Assembly (NCBI RefSeq): GCF_900129635.1
Contig: NZ_FSRB01000004.1
Span: 62,001 to 126,000 of the forward strand
Source: Singulisphaera sp. GP187
GTDB taxonomy: Bacteria > Planctomycetota > Planctomycetia > Isosphaerales > Isosphaeraceae
DNA length: 64,000 nt
Direction: 5' to 3'
Shown: positions 1 to 9,595 of the stretch, one piece after another
Layout of the letters: each line of letters begins with the position of its first letter
Position numbering within the stretch: the first letter of the stretch is position 1
The notes under the pieces: generated by a model
What the model was told of the DNA's origin: nothing
Seen by the model: the letters and a program-made list of their open reading frames with translations, nothing else
Databases searched by the model: none
Made by a program: the position numbers and the translations under genes

Positions 1-1341
1 CTGATCGTCGACGGTCGGCTCGGACCCGAGGAAACGGTCGACCTACCCGTCGGCGAAGACCAGGCCGTGGTGTTCCGCCACGCGTTTGCAACGCCCGGCG
101 ACCACGACATCGAGGTCCGGATCGACGATGACCCGCTGCCGCTCGATAACCATCGCTGGCAAGCGGTGCCGGTCCGTGAGTTCCTCAACGTCCTGCTCGT
201 CGACGGCCACTTCAAGCCCGAGCCGTTCGAGGCGGAGACCGACTTCCTGGCCGCCGCCCTGAACCCTGCGTCGGATTCGACCGGCGCCCCCGGCCTGATC
301 CGCACCACGGTCGTTTCCGAGTCGCAGCTCTCGCGGCTCGAACTGGCCGCGTTCGACACGGTCGTCCTGTGCAACATCGCCCAGTTCACCGAGTCGGAGG
401 TCAGCTCACTCGAGGACTACCTGAAGCAAGGGGGGGGCGTCGTCGTTTTCGGAGGCGATCAGGTCGTCCGCGAGAACTACAACCGACTGCTCTACGCCGA
501 CGGCAAGGGGCTTCTGCCCGCCGCGATCGGGGCGAACGTGGGCGACGCGTCCAAGAAGAACGAGTCGGCGTTTGGCTTCCAGCCGCTCGGCTACCGCCAC
601 CCGATCGTCGAAGAGTTCGCCAACGAGCCCGAAACGGTCCAGGCGAGTCTAACCGGGACCCGAATCTACGAGTTCCATAAGCTGACACTCCCCAAGGGGT
701 CGCGGGCCAAGATCGCGCTTGCGTTCGAGAATGGCGACCCTGCGGTGATCGAGAGTCCGAGGTATCGCGGTACGGTCATCCAGGTGGCGACATCCGCCGA
801 TTCAGGGTGGACGAACTGGCCGGCGCACCCGAGCTATCCCCCGGTGATGGAGAAGATCGTCCTTGAGGCGGCGGTCGGTCGGCTCGCCGAACGGAACGTG
901 CAGGTCGGACAGCCGCTCGATCAATCCCTGCCGGTCAGCGGCGCCTCGGCCGCGGTCACGGTCGTGACCCCCGACAAGCGGACCCTGGCCACCAAGCTCC
1001 AGGCCGAGGGTGGGGTCAGTCAGCTCCACTTCGAGGACACCGAGATCTCGGGTCCGTATCAGGTCAAAGTGGGGCCCCCCTTGGCCCTGGAGAGCCTGTT
1101 CACGGCGAACCCGAATCCGGCGGAGAGTGACCCGGCCAAGCTTGATCGCGCGGGCCTGGCGGCCGCGGTTCCGGGCTGGAATTTCGCCTACTTGACGAAC
1201 TGGAAGGAACTGTCGAATAACGCCGGCGCCGTGAGCCGGCGCGGGGAGCTTCATCGCCCGTTCTTGTACGGGGTCCTGGTGCTGCTCCTCCTCGAGTCGG
1301 TCCTGGCCTGGATTTTCGGACACCATGCATCCCGAGCGTGA
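1..1341 (+). CDS. BatA-like membrane protein, C-terminal part (5' end outside window)
   Basis: The reading frame is open from base 1, so only the last 446 residues are present. The visible part holds a glutamine-amidotransferase-like segment (LNVLLVDGHFKPEPFEAETD, then VVVFGGDQV about 50 residues later), a beta-rich region, and a C-terminal hydrophobic helix (FLYGVLVLLLLESVLAWIF) ending in a short basic tail. This is how planctomycete BatA/vWA-type proteins end; the vWA or N-terminal membrane part would lie to the left. The next gene, a vWA protein with the same type of amidotransferase-like segment, starts about 15 bases downstream on the same strand, so an operon is likely. The family is linked to MoxR-type AAA chaperones, but its substrate is unknown. 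The name is inferred from the visible part and the neighbour. Confidence 0.75.
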   Translation: MIVDGRLGPEETVDLPVGEDQAVVFRHAFATPGDHDIEVRIDDDPLPLDNHRWQAVPVREFLNVLLVDGHFKPEPFEAETDFLAAALNPASDSTGAPGLIRTTVVSESQLSRLELAAFDTVVLCNIAQFTESEVSSLEDYLKQGGGVVVFGGDQVVRENYNRLLYADGKGLLPAAIGANVGDASKKNESAFGFQPLGYRHPIVEEFANEPETVQASLTGTRIYEFHKLTLPKGSRAKIALAFENGDPAVIESPRYRGTVIQVATSADSGWTNWPAHPSYPPVMEKIVLEAAVGRLAERNVQVGQPLDQSLPVSGASAAVTVVTPDKRTLATKLQAEGGVSQLHFEDTEISGPYQVKVGPPLALESLFTANPNPAESDPAKLDRAGLAAAVPGWNFAYLTNWKELSNNAGAVSRRGELHRPFLYGVLVLLLLESVLAWIFGHHASRA

Positions 1342-1356
1342 GGACGGTTGACCGTG

Positions 1357-3753
1357 ATGGAGTGGCTGCTGCTCAAAATCGCCGACCGACTTGGAGTTGA
1401 GCCCGCGCGGGCCGGAGAGGCGATCGTTCCCCAGATCCGCTTCGAGCAGCCCTGGTCGCAGGCGGTCTGCGGGTTCATCGTTCTCGCGTCCGTGGCCCTG
1501 ATTGTCTGGCTCTATCGCCGCGAGGGGAACGCCTCGTTCCTCTACAAGATGGGGCTCGCCACGCTCAGGATCACTCTCGTCCTGCTGACCTTGTTCATGC
1601 TCTCCGAGGCCGTGCTCTCGGTCGAGCGGACCGGCTTACCCTATTTCGTCGTGATGGTGGATGACTCGGCGAGCACCCACGTCGCCGACCAGTATGCCAA
1701 CCCGAAGACGAAGACCGCACTCACGGACCTGACCAAGAAGCCTGAGCCGAGCCGGCTCGAGGTGGCCAAGGCCTGGCTGGAGCGCGACGACGCCCAAACC
1801 CTCCGCGAGCTCCAGAAGCAGAACAAGGTCCGGCTCTACCTGGTCTCGTCGTCGGCACGAATGCTCGCCGAGGTGGATCAAGCGGACGACGTTCAGCCCG
1901 CCATCGAGAAGCTTCGCAAGGTGGAGGCGATCGGTGGCCAGACTCAACTGGGCGAAGGGGTCCGGCAAGTCCTCACGGAACTTCGGGGAGCGCCCCCTTC
2001 GGCGATCCTGCTTCTGAGCGACGGTCAGACGACCGAGGGCCTCGGCCTCGCGAAGGCGGCCGAGCTGGCCGCGCGCAAAGGGGTGCCGCTCTACACGATC
2101 GGACTGGGTGACCCCGAGCCCGCCCGTGACCTGGAACTGACCGAACTGCTCGTCGACGAAGTGGTTTTCGTGGATGATCTGGTCCGGTTTCAGGCGAAGC
2201 TGCTGTCGCGCGGATTCGCCGGTCAGGAGGTCGTCATCCGCTTGAAAGAGCGCGATCGGACATCCAACGATCCCCTGTCGGCGCGCGAACTCGAGTCGAT
2301 CCGCGTCAAGGCTCCCCCGGACGGTCAACCGCTTCGCGTCGAGCTCGGCCACCGGCCCAAGGAGACGGGGGATGTCACCTATGTCCTCGAGGTCGATCCA
2401 CGCCCCCGTGAGCTCCAGGCGGATAACAACCGGATCGTCCGGACCGTCAACGTTCGCAAGGAGAAGCTCAAGGTCCTGCTCGTCGACGGCGAGCCGCGGT
2501 ACGAGTATCGCTACCTCAAGAATTACCTCGAGCGCGAGGAAACGATCGACCTGAGCGTGCTCCTGATCTCCTCCGACCCTGAGTACAGCGAGCAGGATCG
2601 GTTTGCCTTACCCACCTTCCCGGCCGCCAAGGAAGACCTCTTCGCCTACGACGTCGTTCTGCTGGGAGACGCGGACCCGAGTTACCTGAGCGTCTCCCAG
2701 ATGCAGAACCTCGTCGAGTTCGTCACGGAGAAGGGGGGCGGGCTCATGTTCATGGCGGGGGCCGGCTTCAACCCGCTGCACTACAAGGCGACCCCCCTGG
2801 AAGTCCTCCTTCCGATCGAACTGGCCGACGCACGCGACCCGACCGCCGTCGGCAACGCGATCACGGCGTTCCGCCCGGAACTGACCGGGGAAGGTCGGGC
2901 CAGCCCGATCTTTCGGTTCGGCGATGACGAAGCGTCGAGCACGCAGATCTGGCAGAACCTCCCCGAGCTCTACTGGTATCTCGAAGCGCCACGCAAGAAG
3001 CCGGCCGCCGTGGCGCTCGCCGAGCATCCCACCCAGATCGGTTCGGACGGCAAGCTGCCGATCTTCCTCTATCAATTCGTGGGCTCGGGTAAAACCATGT
3101 TCAGCGCTGTCGACGACACTTGGCGCTGGCGGTTTCGCGGCGGCGATCGCTACTTCGATCGCTACTGGATCCAGACGATTCGATTCCTGGCGCGAACCAA
3201 GCTCACCGGCCAGAAGCAGGCGGAAATCGAGACTGACCGTCGTCGTTACCAGCGAAATCAACCGATCCAGATCCGTGTCCGCTTTCCCAACCCCGCGCTG
3301 GCGCCAACCCGCGGCGAGGTCGTCGTCCAGATCGAGCGCAAGGGACAAGGGCCGAGAAAGTTGACCCTCAAGCAAGCCCCGGGGACCCGCAACCTGTTCG
3401 AGGGCGCCCTGGCCCAAGCCTCCGAAGGCGAGTATGAAGTCCGCCTCCTTCCCCCGCCGGTGCTCGTGGGACCGGCCCCGCTCGCAACCTTCCGGGTCGA
3501 TGCCCCGGCCGGTGAAATGGAACGGGTCCAGATGAACGAGGCCGAGCTGATTCGCGCTTCGACCACTTCGGGAGGTAAGTTCTACACGCCTGAGAACACG
3601 TCCTCCTTGCTCAAGGATCTTCCGAAACCGCAGAAAGTCCCCCTCGATACCGACCCCCCCATCCCCCTCTGGAACACCTGGCCGATCCTCGCCTTGTTCT
3701 TGACGGTGATCGGGGCGGAATGGGTTTTGAGGAAACGCAAGCAGATGGTATAA
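1357..3753 (+). CDS. vWA-domain membrane protein with amidotransferase-like domain
   Basis: About 798 residues. Two N-terminal membrane helices (FIVLASVALIVWLY and a second near MGLATLRITLVLLTLFML) are followed by a von Willebrand A domain with a MIDAS-like motif (VVMVDDSAS) and the later strand LLLSDGQTTEG. A beta segment follows, then a class I glutamine-amidotransferase-like fold (KVLLVDGEPRYEYRYLKNYL, GGGLMFMAGAG) without an obvious catalytic Cys. A C-terminal helix (WPILALFLTVIGAEWVL) and basic tail end the protein. This is the Bat-type arrangement common in planctomycetes. The ATG at 1357 is chosen; GTG 1354 and TTG 1348 are in frame, and GAGGA at 1340-1344 could serve any of them. The role is probably envelope protein assembly; substrates are unknown. 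Confidence 0.85.
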   Translation: MEWLLLKIADRLGVEPARAGEAIVPQIRFEQPWSQAVCGFIVLASVALIVWLYRREGNASFLYKMGLATLRITLVLLTLFMLSEAVLSVERTGLPYFVVMVDDSASTHVADQYANPKTKTALTDLTKKPEPSRLEVAKAWLERDDAQTLRELQKQNKVRLYLVSSSARMLAEVDQADDVQPAIEKLRKVEAIGGQTQLGEGVRQVLTELRGAPPSAILLLSDGQTTEGLGLAKAAELAARKGVPLYTIGLGDPEPARDLELTELLVDEVVFVDDLVRFQAKLLSRGFAGQEVVIRLKERDRTSNDPLSARELESIRVKAPPDGQPLRVELGHRPKETGDVTYVLEVDPRPRELQADNNRIVRTVNVRKEKLKVLLVDGEPRYEYRYLKNYLEREETIDLSVLLISSDPEYSEQDRFALPTFPAAKEDLFAYDVVLLGDADPSYLSVSQMQNLVEFVTEKGGGLMFMAGAGFNPLHYKATPLEVLLPIELADARDPTAVGNAITAFRPELTGEGRASPIFRFGDDEASSTQIWQNLPELYWYLEAPRKKPAAVALAEHPTQIGSDGKLPIFLYQFVGSGKTMFSAVDDTWRWRFRGGDRYFDRYWIQTIRFLARTKLTGQKQAEIETDRRRYQRNQPIQIRVRFPNPALAPTRGEVVVQIERKGQGPRKLTLKQAPGTRNLFEGALAQASEGEYEVRLLPPPVLVGPAPLATFRVDAPAGEMERVQMNEAELIRASTTSGGKFYTPENTSSLLKDLPKPQKVPLDTDPPIPLWNTWPILALFLTVIGAEWVLRKRKQMV

Positions 3754-3754
3754 T
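3727..3754 (+). promoter_or_regulatory. Sigma-70-like promoter overlapping the vWA gene stop codon
   Basis: TTGAGG at 3727-3732 and a perfect TATAAT at 3749-3754 are separated by 16 bases. The TATAAT includes the stop codon of the upstream vWA gene (3751-3753). A start near 3761 would leave a leader of about 43 bases before the GTG at 3804, so the coiled-coil gene and its followers could be transcribed separately. Seen by eye only; planctomycete promoter consensus sequences are poorly defined. Confidence 0.5.
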
Positions 3755-3803
3755 TGTCGTTAGAATCATCAAGGTCTGGCCATGTTCCGGGCGGGAGGCC
3801 GAC

Positions 3804-6800
3804 GTGGATACCAGTCTCGAGTCCAGAATCGCAACACTCCGTGCTCAAGTCCGCCGGATCCTGGCGCTGCACGGAATGAGCTGGGTGATCGGCTTGGTCG
3901 TGCCGGTCATCGTCATCGTCGGCCTGCTCGATTGGATGGTCCATCTCGATCCGTTGGTTCGACTGGCCGCGCTGATCGGGCTGATCGGGTTTGGACTCTG
4001 GCTCGGCTTTCGCCATGTGATCGCCCCTTTGATCGTCCGCTTTCCCGACCTTGAGATCGCGATGCGGATCGAGGAGCGTTGGCCCGGCCTGAACGACCGG
4101 CTGGCCAGCACCGTGCAGTTCCTGCGGATGTCGGGCGACGACGATCGATTCGGCTCGCCGGCGTTGCGGGAAGCGACGATTCGCCAGACGCTCGAGGAGA
4201 CGCGGTCGATCGACTTCCGCGAGGTGATCGAGCCGAAGCCGCTGGTGCGCGCCCTGGGAGCCGCCTCGGCCGCCTTGATGTTCGGCCTTGTCTTTCTGCT
4301 GGCCGCTCCCGACCTGAGCTCGATCGCGTTGAAACGCCTGTTCCAGCCGTTCGGATCGACCCGATGGCCGCAGCGGACTCATCTCAGCCTGCTCCGTCGC
4401 GAGACGCCAGGGAAAGTGGCGCGGGGCGAGCCGTTCACCCTGGGGGTGAGCATCGCCAAGGGGGAGACCGTTCCGGCCTCCGCGCGGGCGACCTATCGCT
4501 TTTCGAATGGTGAGGTGGTGACGGAGCCGTTGCGGGCCGTCGAGGGAGGGATCTTTCGCGGCCGACTGGAGACGGTCGAACGTGACTTCACCTTCTCCGT
4601 TGCCGCCGGGGATGACTCCACTTCGATTCGTAACGTCGCCGTTCGGGTCGTGCCGCCTCCCGCTTTGAAGCAGGTTGCGATTCGCATGGTTCCCCCGGCG
4701 TACACCGCGATCGCCCCGTTTACGCTCGCCGCGGGTAATACCCAGATCCGCGCGGTTGAAGGCACTCGTGTCGAGATCAACGCGCAAGCGAACAAGCCGA
4801 TTCGGGCCGCCGCGCTGCATCTGGGCGAGTCGGCGGCTCCGCAACCCGTCCGGATTGACAAGGCACGCACCGGGCTCAACACGAGCTTCGAGGTCGTTGC
4901 GTCGCTCCCGTTCTGGTTCGAGCTTCACGATACCGACGGCTTCGCCAATCGCGAAGCCCCGCGGTACGACGTTCGCTCGATTCGCGACGAGGCGCCTCGG
5001 GTCGTGATCGACCAGCCCCCCAATGACCGAGACGTGCCGGCCAAGGCGGTGGTCCCGGTTCGATTCACGGTCGACGATGACTATGGGATCCAGACCGCGA
5101 GAATCCTTTATCAGACCGCTTCGGGGGGATCCGAGCCCACGAGCGTTGTGGTCCTGCCGCTCTGGGATGCCAAGGATCAGCCGGCCGGCCAACCGAGCAA
5201 GCATCAAGAAGTGGCCTACGAGTGGAACCTCGCTCCGCTGAACCTCCCTCCGGGGTCGGTGATCACGTTCCACGCCGAGGCGCTCGACATTGATAACCTC
5301 AAGGGACCGAACCTGGGAAAGAGTCGAGAACTGCGGCTGCGGATCGTTTCCGAGGAGGAGATTGGCCGCCAGCTTGACGATCAGCGCCGCGAGATCCGCG
5401 AGGAAACCGCCCGGATCCTTGCGATGGAGAAGCAGGCACAACTCCCCGTCAACGATGCGATCCGCAAGCTCGAGACCACCGACACCCTCGACCAAGCGGG
5501 GCGGGATGACCTGAAAAATGCAGAGATGATTCAGCGTCAGGTCGGCAGCCGGATCAACAGCCGCACCGACGGCTTGGACCAAAAGATCAACCGCTTCCTC
5601 GACGACCTCAAGAACTTCAAGGTCCCCAACCCCGACGCCGAGAAGCAGATGCAGGAGATGAAGTCTGGCGTCGAACGGATCCGGGACAAGCACCTTGGGC
5701 CGGCCGAACAAGGCCTGACCCATGCCGCGAAAAACCTGGACGAGGCGCAAGCGGGGAAGCCGAAGGACGCCCGGAACCCTCAAGATGCGGCGCGGCCTGC
5801 CCCTGAGGCTGGACAAGAAAAGGGGGCGCAAACCCCGTCCAAGCCCGAGGGCAAGAGCGCGACCCGTCCCAAGAACGGGCCCCAAGAGCCGGCCAAGGAT
5901 GGAACGCGACCGGACCCTGACGCGTCCAACCCGAAGCCGGCGGCCGGCGATCCGGCGAAAGCCGATCCTGCGCCGCAACCCCCGCGCAATCGCTTCAGCG
6001 ACGTCGCCCGGAACGACCTGAAGGAGAGTCGGGCCAATCAGAAGGCGATCGCCGACGAACTGCAGAAGATGCTCGACGGGCTCAGCGAGTTCGAGACCTA
6101 TCGCGGCGTGGTCAAGGACGCGCAAAACCTGCTCAAGGAGCAGGAGCAGACGATGAAGCAAACGGCCGAGGCGGCGAGCAAGGCGGAGCTGATGGGCAAA
6201 ACGCCTGAAAACCTCACGCCCGAGCAGAAGGCGGATCTCGCCAACCTCGCCGATCGCCAGGGCAACGTCTCCCGAGGGCTCCAAGGCCTCCAGGAACAGA
6301 TGAACGAGATGGCCACGAAACTCGACGAGTCGGATCCGCTGGCCGCGGCCGCGCTCCGCGAGGCGGCCGACGAGAGCCGAAAGAAGGGGACCGCCGCCAA
6401 GATGGGGGAAACCGCCGATCAGCTCGCGAAGAACCAGATGGGTGAGGCACGTTCCGGGCAAGATCAGGCGCGGCAGGAACTCAAAGACCTGGTGGACTCG
6501 ATTCAGAACCGCCGCGAGCGCGAACTCGCCCGGCTCGTCAAAGAGCTCAAGAACGCCGAGGCCGAGCTCAAAGCGCTCAAGGAACGACAGACTCAGAATC
6601 TCAAGAAGACGGAAGCCGCGCGGAAGAACCAGAACGCCAAAGAGCGCGGCGATGAACTGAAGAAACTCGCCAAGGAACAAGCGGAGATCGAGAAAGAACT
6701 GACGCGGCAGCTCAAGAAGTTGGCCAAGCTCAATGCCGAAGGCGCGGCCCAGGCCGGGTCCCGCGCCGCCGCCAAGATGAGCAAGGCCAAGGCCGAACTC

Positions 6801-7559
6801 GACGAGGACCAGGGCGAACAGGCGGGCAATGACCAGGAGGAAGCGCTCGCGGACCTCGAAGACGCCGAGGAACAGGTCGCTCAAACCCGCAAAGACCTGG
6901 AAGAGCAGCTCGCCATGGAGCAGCTCGCGAAGATGGGCGACGAGCTCAAATCGCTTGCGGAACGGCAAGCGAAGATGGTCGAGGACATCACCGGCTACGA
7001 GACGCTCCGGGCCAAGCGCGAAGGGTCACTCACCATCGCGCAGCGAAACGGTGTCCGGGGCCTGGGGCGAGTTCAGGAAGGCCTCAAGGACGAATCGGCC
7101 GGCCTCACCGAGAAACTGGAAGGGGCCCCGGTCTTCGCCCTGACTCTGAAACGGGCCGGACAGGCGATGGATGAAGCGGCCCAGCGTTTGCTTACGCTCA
7201 AGACCGACGAAGAAACCCAGCGGGCCGCCCGCTCGGCCGCGCGCCGCTTCGAGCAGCTCATCAACTCGCTCAAACCCGACAAGCCCAAGAACGGCGGCCA
7301 GGGTCAAGGGGGCGGAGACGGGCAGGGGGGGGGCGGAGGTGGCGACGGGATCCCCCCCGCCGCGCAGGTCAAGATGCTCAAGGCCCTGCAAGAAGAAATC
7401 AACGACCGAACGGAATTTTTCGACGAGTTGCGCCGTCGCAAGCACGAACTGACCCCGCTGCAGAATGAGGAACTCGGACGACTGGAGACCGACCAGGGGA
7501 CGCTCGCCGACCTCGCTCGCGACCTGACCCGGCCCAAGAAGGAAGACGGGGAGGACTGA
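3804..7559 (+). CDS. Giant membrane-anchored coiled-coil protein, DUF4175-like
   Basis: About 1251 residues from GTG 3804, chosen because GCGGGAGG (3791-3798) sits 5 bases upstream and the longer reading would overlap the previous gene. Three hydrophobic helices lie in the first ~190 residues (WVIGLVVPVIVIVGLLDWMV, LAALIGLIGFGLWLGF, AAMFGLVFLLAA-type). A beta-rich middle follows, then a proline/lysine-rich linker (about residues 650-750), and several hundred residues of Lys/Glu/Gln-rich coiled coil with a glycine-rich stretch (GGQGQGGGDGQGGGGGGDG) near the end. This layout resembles DUF4175 proteins of planctomycetes. The long helical part probably faces the periplasm and holds partners. The next gene encodes a secreted coiled-coil protein 2 bases downstream, so the two may interact. 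No enzymatic motif is visible. Confidence 0.8.
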   Translation: MDTSLESRIATLRAQVRRILALHGMSWVIGLVVPVIVIVGLLDWMVHLDPLVRLAALIGLIGFGLWLGFRHVIAPLIVRFPDLEIAMRIEERWPGLNDRLASTVQFLRMSGDDDRFGSPALREATIRQTLEETRSIDFREVIEPKPLVRALGAASAALMFGLVFLLAAPDLSSIALKRLFQPFGSTRWPQRTHLSLLRRETPGKVARGEPFTLGVSIAKGETVPASARATYRFSNGEVVTEPLRAVEGGIFRGRLETVERDFTFSVAAGDDSTSIRNVAVRVVPPPALKQVAIRMVPPAYTAIAPFTLAAGNTQIRAVEGTRVEINAQANKPIRAAALHLGESAAPQPVRIDKARTGLNTSFEVVASLPFWFELHDTDGFANREAPRYDVRSIRDEAPRVVIDQPPNDRDVPAKAVVPVRFTVDDDYGIQTARILYQTASGGSEPTSVVVLPLWDAKDQPAGQPSKHQEVAYEWNLAPLNLPPGSVITFHAEALDIDNLKGPNLGKSRELRLRIVSEEEIGRQLDDQRREIREETARILAMEKQAQLPVNDAIRKLETTDTLDQAGRDDLKNAEMIQRQVGSRINSRTDGLDQKINRFLDDLKNFKVPNPDAEKQMQEMKSGVERIRDKHLGPAEQGLTHAAKNLDEAQAGKPKDARNPQDAARPAPEAGQEKGAQTPSKPEGKSATRPKNGPQEPAKDGTRPDPDASNPKPAAGDPAKADPAPQPPRNRFSDVARNDLKESRANQKAIADELQKMLDGLSEFETYRGVVKDAQNLLKEQEQTMKQTAEAASKAELMGKTPENLTPEQKADLANLADRQGNVSRGLQGLQEQMNEMATKLDESDPLAAAALREAADESRKKGTAAKMGETADQLAKNQMGEARSGQDQARQELKDLVDSIQNRRERELARLVKELKNAEAELKALKERQTQNLKKTEAARKNQNAKERGDELKKLAKEQAEIEKELTRQLKKLAKLNAEGAAQAGSRAAAKMSKAKAELDEDQGEQAGNDQEEALADLEDAEEQVAQTRKDLEEQLAMEQLAKMGDELKSLAERQAKMVEDITGYETLRAKREGSLTIAQRNGVRGLGRVQEGLKDESAGLTEKLEGAPVFALTLKRAGQAMDEAAQRLLTLKTDEETQRAARSAARRFEQLINSLKPDKPKNGGQGQGGGDGQGGGGGGDGIPPAAQVKMLKALQEEINDRTEFFDELRRRKHELTPLQNEELGRLETDQGTLADLARDLTRPKKEDGED

Positions 7560-7561
7560 CC

Positions 7562-8452
7562 ATGTCGAAGCTGCAATTGAGCTCGCTCGCGACGACGCTT
7601 GCCGCCACCCTATTATTCTGCGGTTCGTTCGGCCTGGCGCAAGACCCTCCCAAGCCGGCCGACGATGCGCTCGAACGCCTACTTGAAAAGCTCGAGGGGC
7701 CCAAGGCCGATAGCAATCAGCCGGCCGCCGAGAAGAAGGCGGCGGACGTCGCTCCCGGGGACAAAGACCTCGACAGCCTGCTCGAAAAGCTGGGCCAGAC
7801 CACCGATGCGCCCACTCCTGACGATCCGTCCAAACAGCCAGGGACAGGACCGGGCTTGAAGATTCCTCCCCCCTCCCCTGGCGAGCCGGGCAAGAAGGCC
7901 AAGGGCGACGAGCTCAAGGGCGACGCGAAAGGGCTCGACGAGCATCTCGAAGAGCTCACCGGTCGGGCGGCGAAGAAGAAGGATCGCAAACAAGAACAGG
8001 GCGAGCCGAGCGGTCCGCTCTCCAAGGTGATCAAGGAGATGCGCGACGTCGAGCAGCGGTTGGGCAAGACGGACACCGGGGAAGAGACCAGGAAGCGACA
8101 GAGCGAGATCGTCAAGAACCTCGAAGGCTTGATTGAACAGATGCGCGAATCGCAGTCGCAATCCCAGGCCAAGAAGAAGTCACAGTTGAGCATGAAGCCC
8201 GCCAACCAGCCCGGATCCAAGGGGGGGCAGGAGCAGGGGGCGATGGCCAAGGGGACCGGGGCCTCGAAGCCGGAGCGGCCGACGGATAAACATGCGAATG
8301 CTGGTGGCAAGGACGAGTGGGGCCACCTCCCCCCCGAGCTCAGGCAGCAGATGGTCAATATCTTCAAGGAAGAGGGGCTGCCGAACAAGGCGGAGCACAT
8401 CAGGCGCTATTACCTATCCCTCTCCAAAAAGCTTCTGACCCGAGAGGAGTAA
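7562..8452 (+). CDS. Secreted coiled-coil protein of unknown function
   Basis: 296 residues. An N-terminal signal peptide (SLATTLAATLLFCGSFGLAQ) is followed by low-complexity Lys/Asp/Glu/Gln/Pro-rich sequence with short helical repeats (ALERLLEKLEG, LDSLLEKLGQ). The better-ordered C-terminal ~60 residues (EWGHLPPELRQQMVNIFKEE, then YYLSLSKKL) are the most likely conserved core. The gene starts 2 bases after the DUF4175-like gene and ends 5 bases before the next, so the three are almost surely cotranscribed. The composition matches the coiled-coil half of its upstream neighbour, which suggests a soluble partner. No family was recognised with confidence. Confidence 0.75.
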   Translation: MSKLQLSSLATTLAATLLFCGSFGLAQDPPKPADDALERLLEKLEGPKADSNQPAAEKKAADVAPGDKDLDSLLEKLGQTTDAPTPDDPSKQPGTGPGLKIPPPSPGEPGKKAKGDELKGDAKGLDEHLEELTGRAAKKKDRKQEQGEPSGPLSKVIKEMRDVEQRLGKTDTGEETRKRQSEIVKNLEGLIEQMRESQSQSQAKKKSQLSMKPANQPGSKGGQEQGAMAKGTGASKPERPTDKHANAGGKDEWGHLPPELRQQMVNIFKEEGLPNKAEHIRRYYLSLSKKLLTREE

Positions 8453-8457
8453 TCGCC

Positions 8458-9573
8458 GTGCGACAGCGCTCCTGTCCTGACCCATTCCCCACGATCACGA
8501 TCCGACTCGCACTGGTCGCGGCGCTCGTGCTCGGTTCGATCGCTCCGCAAGGCGCAGCTCGGGCCGCCGACAAGCCCAACGAAGTGACCGGTTTCGGCGA
8601 AGCGCGACACGGCAAGATCCCGGAAGGGGCTGCCGAGATGCTCAACGCCGAGACCGATCGCGCGATCAATAGTGGACTTGCCTGGCTCGCCCGTTCGCAG
8701 AATAGCGACGGATCGTACGGCTCGGCCACGTATCGAGGCAACATCGCCGTCACCAGCCTCGCCGGCCTGGCGTTCATGGCCTCGGGATCGAGCCCCGGCC
8801 GCGGGCCGTACGGGGCCAACATCGATCGGGCCCTGGTCTACGTGATGGAGAACACCTCGCCGTCCGGCTTCATTGCCGTTCAGGCGGCGGCGACCCACGG
8901 GCCGATGTACTCCCACGGGTTCGGCACGCTCTTTCTCGCCGAAGCGTACGGGATGACGAATCGACCGGAGATCCGCGAGAAACTTCAGAAGGCCGTGCGA
9001 CTGATCATCGACACCCAGAATAACGAGGGGGGGTGGCGGTATCAGCCCGTCCGTCGCGATGCCGACCTCTCGGTCACGATCTGCCAGATCAACGCGCTTC
9101 GCGCCGCACGCAATGCCGGTCTGTTCGTACCCAAGGAGACGGTCGAGAACTGCATTCGCTACGTGAAGCAGTCGCAGAACCCGGACGGCGGGTTTCGGTA
9201 CATGCTCCAAGGGGGGGCAAGCGCCTTTCCGCGCTCGGCCGCGGGGGTCGTTGCCTTGTATAGTGCGGCGGTTTACGACACCAAGGAAGTGGAGTCGGGC
9301 CTGGCCTACCTTCGTCAATACATGCCCGAAATCAAGCTCGGGAGCCGGTACAGTCACTATTTCTACGGCCACTATTACGCCGCTCAGGCGATGTGGATCC
9401 GCGGCGGGGACGACTGGAACACGTGGTATCCCGCGATTCGCGACGAGTTGATTCACCGGCAACTGGCGACGACGGGGCACTGGCCTGATAGCATCTGTAA
9501 TGAGTACGGCACGGCGATGGCGCTGATCATTCTTCAGATGCCCAACAACTTTCTGCCGATCTTCCAACGCTGA
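8458..9573 (+). CDS. Secreted prenyltransferase/squalene-cyclase-repeat protein
   Basis: About 371 residues from GTG 8458. The start is supported by GAGAGGAG just upstream and a signal peptide immediately after it (LALVAALVLGSIAPQGAARA); a longer in-frame reading would run back into the previous gene. The mature part has QW-like repeats of the squalene-hopene cyclase/prenyltransferase alpha-toroid (LARSQNSDGSYGS, NNEGGWRYQP, QSQNPDGGFRY). The acidic DXDD motif of true cyclases is not seen, so catalysis is doubtful and a binding scaffold is more likely. It is the fifth gene of the Bat/vWA train, where such repeat proteins are typical in planctomycetes. Confidence 0.85.
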   Translation: MRQRSCPDPFPTITIRLALVAALVLGSIAPQGAARAADKPNEVTGFGEARHGKIPEGAAEMLNAETDRAINSGLAWLARSQNSDGSYGSATYRGNIAVTSLAGLAFMASGSSPGRGPYGANIDRALVYVMENTSPSGFIAVQAAATHGPMYSHGFGTLFLAEAYGMTNRPEIREKLQKAVRLIIDTQNNEGGWRYQPVRRDADLSVTICQINALRAARNAGLFVPKETVENCIRYVKQSQNPDGGFRYMLQGGASAFPRSAAGVVALYSAAVYDTKEVESGLAYLRQYMPEIKLGSRYSHYFYGHYYAAQAMWIRGGDDWNTWYPAIRDELIHRQLATTGHWPDSICNEYGTAMALIILQMPNNFLPIFQR

Positions 9574-9595
9574 GCCCGACCCGAGGCGATCCCTG

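Noticed and set aside
3582-6968. 1128-codon open frame on the minus strand
   Set aside because: It runs antisense to the coiled-coil gene, whose Lys/Glu-rich codons give long open antisense frames; its own residues are low in complexity and match no family.
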